Below are positions 6,151 to 9,383 of a DNA stretch of 9,383 nt, piece after piece. The DNA comes from an uncultured Bacteroidota bacterium (GTDB lineage Bacteria; Bacteroidota; Bacteroidia; Bacteroidales; CAIWKO01). Position 1 is the first letter of the stretch, and every line of letters begins with the position of its first letter. A model generated the notes under the pieces. The model did no database searches. It was not told the origin of the DNA and saw only the letters and a list, made by a program, of their open reading frames with translations. The stretch lies in contig CALGYY010000256.1 of the NCBI GenBank assembly GCA_937934705.1, positions 1 to 9,383 of the forward strand, in the 5' to 3' direction. A program made the translations under genes and the position numbers.

Positions 6151-8598
6151 ATGAGAAAGCTGATTATACTCTGTTGCATGTTTGGATATATGCTTCCCGC
6201 CTTTTCCCAGCAAGGGAAGGTGGCTGAAGCTGTACGCGTGGACGAAGCACCGCGGATTGACGGGAAACTGGATGACGCCTGCTGGGACAAAGCCATGGTG
6301 CTGGATGATTTCTCGCAGTTTGAGCCCTATTTCAATAAGGCGGTCAGCCAGAGGACGGCCGTGAGAATAGTTTACGACGACCGTGCGGTATACATCGGAG
6401 CCATGATGTACGATACAGCTCCTGACAGTATACTGCATCAGCTGGGAAGCCGCGATGATGACCTGAATGCAGATAAGTTTACCGTGGCCTTTGATACATA
6501 TAACAATCAGGCTGATGCATTTGTTTTCAGGGTGTTTGCTTCCGGCGTACAGACGGATTACCGCTACAGCGACGGAACCTATAATGGTGTATGGCAGAGC
6601 GCCACAAAGATCGGCGACTCCGGCTGGGTGGCAGAGATCATGATACCCTATTCGGCTCTTCGTTTCCCCGATCAGGAGGTTCAGGAGTGGGGATTTCAGA
6701 CCACACGTGAGATCCGGCGCCACCGTGAGCACATTCAGTGGGCATTGGTTGAAAAAGGCGTGACGAACGACATTGTTTACTGGGGGAAACTGAAAGGTAT
6801 TTCCGCTATCAAACCGCCGCTCAGGCTCTCGGTTACGCCTTATCTGGCTCTTTTTGGCGATCATTATCCCTTTAACAACAGGGGCAGGTCAAATTTTTCA
6901 GGAGGCTACAGCGGTGGCCTTGATCTGAAGTGGGGCATCAACGAAAGCTATACGGTGGATATGACCCTGCTGCCGGATTTCAGTCAGGTGCAAAGTGATA
7001 ATCTTGTAAAGAATATATCTGCTTTTGAGACTTATTATGATGAATACAGACCCTTTTTTAATGAGGGAATTGAATTGTTTGAAAAGGGTGATCTTTTTTA
7101 TTCACGCCGGATAGGCAGGATACCAAGAGGCTACTATGCGGTGAATGATTCGCTGAAAGAAGGGGAGGTTCTTGTGAAAAATCCGGGACAGGCCCGCCTG
7201 CTCAACGCCACCAAGCTGTCCGGCCGCGGAAAAAACGGCACCGCCCTCGGTCTTTTCAACGCAGTAACAGATAATGCTTACGCGCTTATCGAAGACAGCA
7301 ACGGACAGAGACGCAAAGTACTGACCGAACCCCTGACCAACTTCAATATCTTTGTGTATGATCAGGTTCTGAAAAACAACTCGGACATTTATCTGATCAA
7401 TACCAATGTCACACGTGTCAAATCATATGACGATGCCAATGTTACGGCCGGCGGACTGAAACTGAACGACAAAAGCAATACCTGGCAGTTCAATGCACAG
7501 GCCGGATTGAGCCAGCTTTTCCATCGTAACTCTGCAGATCCTGAAGATCAGTATGAAAATACCATGGGGTATCGCTATTACCTGGCATTTAGCAAGATTA
7601 AAGGGCATATCCGCTTTGATGTCATGCGTGAACACCTGAGTAAAAAGTTCAATATCAACGATTTTGGCTTGATGTACCAGAACAACGAAACCCGTCATTT
7701 TGCTTCACTGGCTTATAAAACTTTTGAACCCAAAGGACTTCTGCTCAGCAGCAGTACTACATTGTCGCTCAGTCATCATGTGAACGCTGAAACGCAGAAG
7801 CTGACGGCCTTTGAGATCGGTCTGAACAATGTGGTGACTTTTAAGAATTATCTGTGGTTGTGGAGCGGAGCTACACTGGCTCCGCTGCATAGTTTCGATT
7901 ATTACGAACCCAGGCAATCGGGGAGATATTATCGTGCAGAGCCGTATTATTTTGTTTTTGTGGGCTTCTCCAGCGACTATCGTCATGCTTTCGCACTTGA
8001 CGGTGAAGCCACCTGGATCAGCACCATTGATCATCCCTTCCGTCGATATGAGGTTTCCTTAACACCCCTGGTCAGAGCCAGCGATAAACTGTTTTTCACT
8101 TATACCATCGAGGGGAACCAGAACACCAATGACGAGGGTTTCGCGGGCTTCGATACCAGCGGACAGATCCTCTTCGGAAACCGTAAGCTGGCCGAGATCG
8201 AAAACAGCCTTGATGCTCGCTACATTTTCATCAATGACCTTTCGCTGGGATTGCGACTGCGTCACTACTGGTCGATGGGTGCCTACAAATATCTTTACAC
8301 CCTGACTGATGATGGTCATCTGATCCGCAACGATCATGCGGGTGATCCGGGTGTGTACAACTTCAATTATAACGCCCTCAATATTGACCTTCTTTTTTCC
8401 TGGCAGTTTGCCCCGGGCAGCAATCTCAGCGTGGTTTATAAACTGGCTATTCTGGGTGAACAGAGCGATGTGTTATACAGCTACTGGGATAACATCAGGC
8501 ACACTTTTGCTTCAGACCAACTGAACAGTTTAAGCATCAAAGCCCTTTATTATCTCGATTATCAGTATCTGAAGAAAAGGAACAGGAAAAGATCCTGA
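6151..8598 (+). CDS. CBM9-like/DUF5916 outer-membrane beta-barrel protein
   Basis: The protein is 815 residues from the ATG at 6151. The frame is open further up to 6076, but those 25 codons lie in the terminator/promoter region, and only the start at 6151 puts a signal peptide at the N-terminus (MRKLIILCCM, then LPAFS and Q, cleavage near residue 19 or 20). Residues about 34-215 form a carbohydrate-binding family 9-like beta-sandwich (APRIDGKLDDACWDKA, DDRAVYIGAMMYD, GWVAEIMIPYSALRFP). Residues about 222-815 are the DUF5916 region, with the family signature at 274-323: LPDFSQV, AFETYYDEYRPFFNEG and LFYSRRIGR. The rest has alternating aromatic/polar strands, as expected for a transmembrane beta-barrel. 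Family knowledge places it in the outer membrane, but the substrate is unknown. It ends in a basic tail (KKRNRKRS) after the last strand. Full length for the family, no lesion. It is likely transcribed alone from its own promoter. Family assignment is confident; function is not. Confidence 0.93.
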   Translation: MRKLIILCCMFGYMLPAFSQQGKVAEAVRVDEAPRIDGKLDDACWDKAMVLDDFSQFEPYFNKAVSQRTAVRIVYDDRAVYIGAMMYDTAPDSILHQLGSRDDDLNADKFTVAFDTYNNQADAFVFRVFASGVQTDYRYSDGTYNGVWQSATKIGDSGWVAEIMIPYSALRFPDQEVQEWGFQTTREIRRHREHIQWALVEKGVTNDIVYWGKLKGISAIKPPLRLSVTPYLALFGDHYPFNNRGRSNFSGGYSGGLDLKWGINESYTVDMTLLPDFSQVQSDNLVKNISAFETYYDEYRPFFNEGIELFEKGDLFYSRRIGRIPRGYYAVNDSLKEGEVLVKNPGQARLLNATKLSGRGKNGTALGLFNAVTDNAYALIEDSNGQRRKVLTEPLTNFNIFVYDQVLKNNSDIYLINTNVTRVKSYDDANVTAGGLKLNDKSNTWQFNAQAGLSQLFHRNSADPEDQYENTMGYRYYLAFSKIKGHIRFDVMREHLSKKFNINDFGLMYQNNETRHFASLAYKTFEPKGLLLSSSTTLSLSHHVNAETQKLTAFEIGLNNVVTFKNYLWLWSGATLAPLHSFDYYEPRQSGRYYRAEPYYFVFVGFSSDYRHAFALDGEATWISTIDHPFRRYEVSLTPLVRASDKLFFTYTIEGNQNTNDEGFAGFDTSGQILFGNRKLAEIENSLDARYIFINDLSLGLRLRHYWSMGAYKYLYTLTDDGHLIRNDHAGDPGVYNFNYNALNIDLLFSWQFAPGSNLSVVYKLAILGEQSDVLYSYWDNIRHTFASDQLNSLSIKALYYLDYQYLKKRNRKRS

Positions 8599-8662
8599 GA
8601 AGTCCGGTTTGCATCTGTTCACAGGAATCAGCAGTGCTTCACCCTTACTCGTACAAACTGCT
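8599..8662. other. Short intergenic spacer between convergent genes
   Basis: These 64 bases separate the 3' ends of the DUF5916 gene and the convergent DUF2007 gene. The only inverted repeat noticed is AGCAGT (8630-8635) with ACTGCT (8657-8662), which has a 21-nt loop and no T-run on either side, so I do not call a terminator. How the two converging transcripts stop is not visible. Confidence 0.5.
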
Positions 8663-9184
8663 TCAGTTCATCCAGTGATGTCCGCATGTGGCGCAATATC
8701 TATGTTTCTTTCCGAATGCCAGTGGAATCAATAAAACAATTAAAAAGACGAGTGGTAAATATATCTGCAATATCATAAAGCTTATAAAACCTGCCGCAAA
8801 AAGTATGATCAGGATGATCTTAAAAGACGGAAACTTCTTGCGGAAAACAGATGAGGATTCACACTTCGGGCAGTATTCTTCTGCCCTGACGCTGTATGCT
8901 GCATTTTCCGGATCAGCATGGATGGTTTCCTGGTCTGCGGTTTTAACCCGGACTTTCTGAGGCCCATGTTTGCTTATAATTTCCAATGCTCTTGGTGCAT
9001 CTCCGGATCTCACCATCAGCCTGACGCCGCCAATCGCCTGACTGTAAAACGGCATCACGTTCAGGGTGTTTTCACCGTCCAGTATGCATTCAATCCCCTC
9101 ACTCTGCAGACGGGTCATGAGCGGATATGCTTCTGAGGGATGAACAAAGGTTTGAATGGTGATCAGTTCGTCAGGATTCTCCAT
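8663..9184 (-). CDS. DUF2007-type protein with a membrane hairpin between two CxxC knuckles
   Basis: This is a 173-residue protein starting at the ATG at 9182-9184 (minus) and ending in TGA. Residues about 7-75 match the DUF2007 (putative prokaryotic signal-transducing) domain as I know it: ITIQTFVHPSEAYPLMTRL, GIECILDGEN, GGVRLMVRSGDAPRALEII. This is a small ferredoxin-like alpha/beta fold. A polar linker leads to CPKC at 105-108, then two hydrophobic segments (about 121-139 and 141-157) with only a short turn between them, then CATCGHHWMN at 164-173, which closes the protein. The four Cys could form one zinc ribbon on the cytoplasmic face, with the membrane hairpin as an insertion; that is inference. 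There is no signal peptide, so the DUF2007 domain should face the cytoplasm. It is convergent with the DUF5916 gene and not in an operon with it. The actual role of the family is not established. Confidence 0.88.
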   Translation of the reverse strand: MENPDELITIQTFVHPSEAYPLMTRLQSEGIECILDGENTLNVMPFYSQAIGGVRLMVRSGDAPRALEIISKHGPQKVRVKTADQETIHADPENAAYSVRAEEYCPKCESSSVFRKKFPSFKIILIILFAAGFISFMILQIYLPLVFLIVLLIPLAFGKKHRYCATCGHHWMN

Positions 9185-9383
9185 GCTGTTAAGGTTTTTG
9201 GTTGCATTATATGAAATTTAAATCGGGTCAGTGATCACGAACTGTCCGGGAACCATACGGGTTAACACTATGCTTTGGACATTTTTCTATAATCTCTTCC
9301 ATCACCCGCATGTTTTTTACTGTCGGTTCTGATTTGCTTTTTCATATTAAACGATTACATCCATAAAAATACGATGGTTACTT
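9185..9383. other. Upstream region of the DUF2007 gene, no secure gene
   Basis: These last 199 bases are AT-rich compared with the genes. On the minus strand they hold two tiny overlapping frames: 25 codons from the ATG at 9345 to a TAG at 9268, and 27 codons from the ATG at 9311 to a TGA at 9228. TATTTTTA (minus strand of 9364-9371) resembles the -7 box TAnnTTTG except for the last base; its -33 region falls outside the window. An 8-bp palindrome GTGATCAC (9231-9238) is present, too short to call an operator. I see no convincing promoter directly before the DUF2007 gene. Confidence 0.4.
9228..9345 (-). CDS. Possible small protein split by a homopolymer frame change, very uncertain
   Basis: The minus strand has MKKQIRTDSKK from the ATG at 9345 and, one frame over, MRVMEEIIEKCPKHSVNPYG from the ATG at 9311, ending at 9228. 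A run of six A on the minus strand (six T at 9313-9318) lies at the join. If the true run were five A, the two frames would fuse into a single 38-residue basic protein starting shortly after a -7-like box (9364-9371). Neither half resembles a family I know, and frames this short occur by chance. Confidence 0.15.

Noticed and set aside
6091..6864. Minus-strand frame of 257 codons opposite the DUF5916 gene
   Set aside because: It is antisense to a well-recognised family domain, and its translation shows no recognisable fold. It is a shadow frame.
8630..8662. Bidirectional terminator between the convergent genes
   Set aside because: The only inverted repeat has 6-bp arms, a 21-nt loop and no T-run on either side.
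1..9383. Mobile element, CRISPR array, tRNA/rRNA or defence system
   Set aside because: No transposase, integrase, regularly spaced repeats, RNA-gene signatures or defence-type domains were seen on either strand.

Overview
The window looks like ordinary chromosomal DNA of a member of the Bacteroidota, probably of metagenomic or uncultured origin (inference). The reasons are a C-terminal type IX secretion (T9SS) sorting domain, a SprB-type repeat, a DUF5916 outer-membrane protein, a DUF2007 protein, promoter-like boxes of the TTTG/TAnnTTTG type instead of sigma70 boxes, and no Shine-Dalgarno sequences before the starts. GC content is moderate, and the genes carry no obvious sign of recent transfer.

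Layout, left to right. The C-terminal end of an unrecognised gene (1-300, +) is followed by a strong rho-independent terminator (322-349). A promoter-like box (387-394) then precedes a very large surface-protein gene (445-6041, +) that would encode about 1,865 residues. That protein would have a Sec signal peptide, two copies of a right-handed beta-helix module each ending in DMGADE, a beta-sandwich between them, then an Ig-like/HYDIN-type domain, a SprB-like repeat, a short Cys-containing repeat, another Ig-like domain and a T9SS type A sorting domain. As written in this sequence the gene is broken twice: a TAA codon exactly after the signal peptide (508-510) and a one-base frame change near 1423. 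Next comes a short intergenic region with a weak terminator candidate and a well-spaced Bacteroidota promoter (6111-6142). It serves a CBM9-like/DUF5916 outer-membrane beta-barrel gene (6151-8598, +). A convergent DUF2007 gene (8663-9184, -) encodes a small protein with a two-helix membrane hairpin between two CxxC knuckles. The last 200 bases hold no secure gene, only two tiny overlapping minus-strand frames.

The genes do not form an obvious operon. The beta-helix gene and the DUF5916 gene each seem to have their own promoter, and the third gene is convergent. The two big products share a destination, the outer membrane or cell surface, but no functional link between them can be shown from the sequence. 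I found no RNA genes, CRISPR array, insertion sequence, phage gene or defence system. The most notable signal is the doubly disrupted yet otherwise intact T9SS adhesin-like gene, which is either a young pseudogene or the product of base-level assembly errors.
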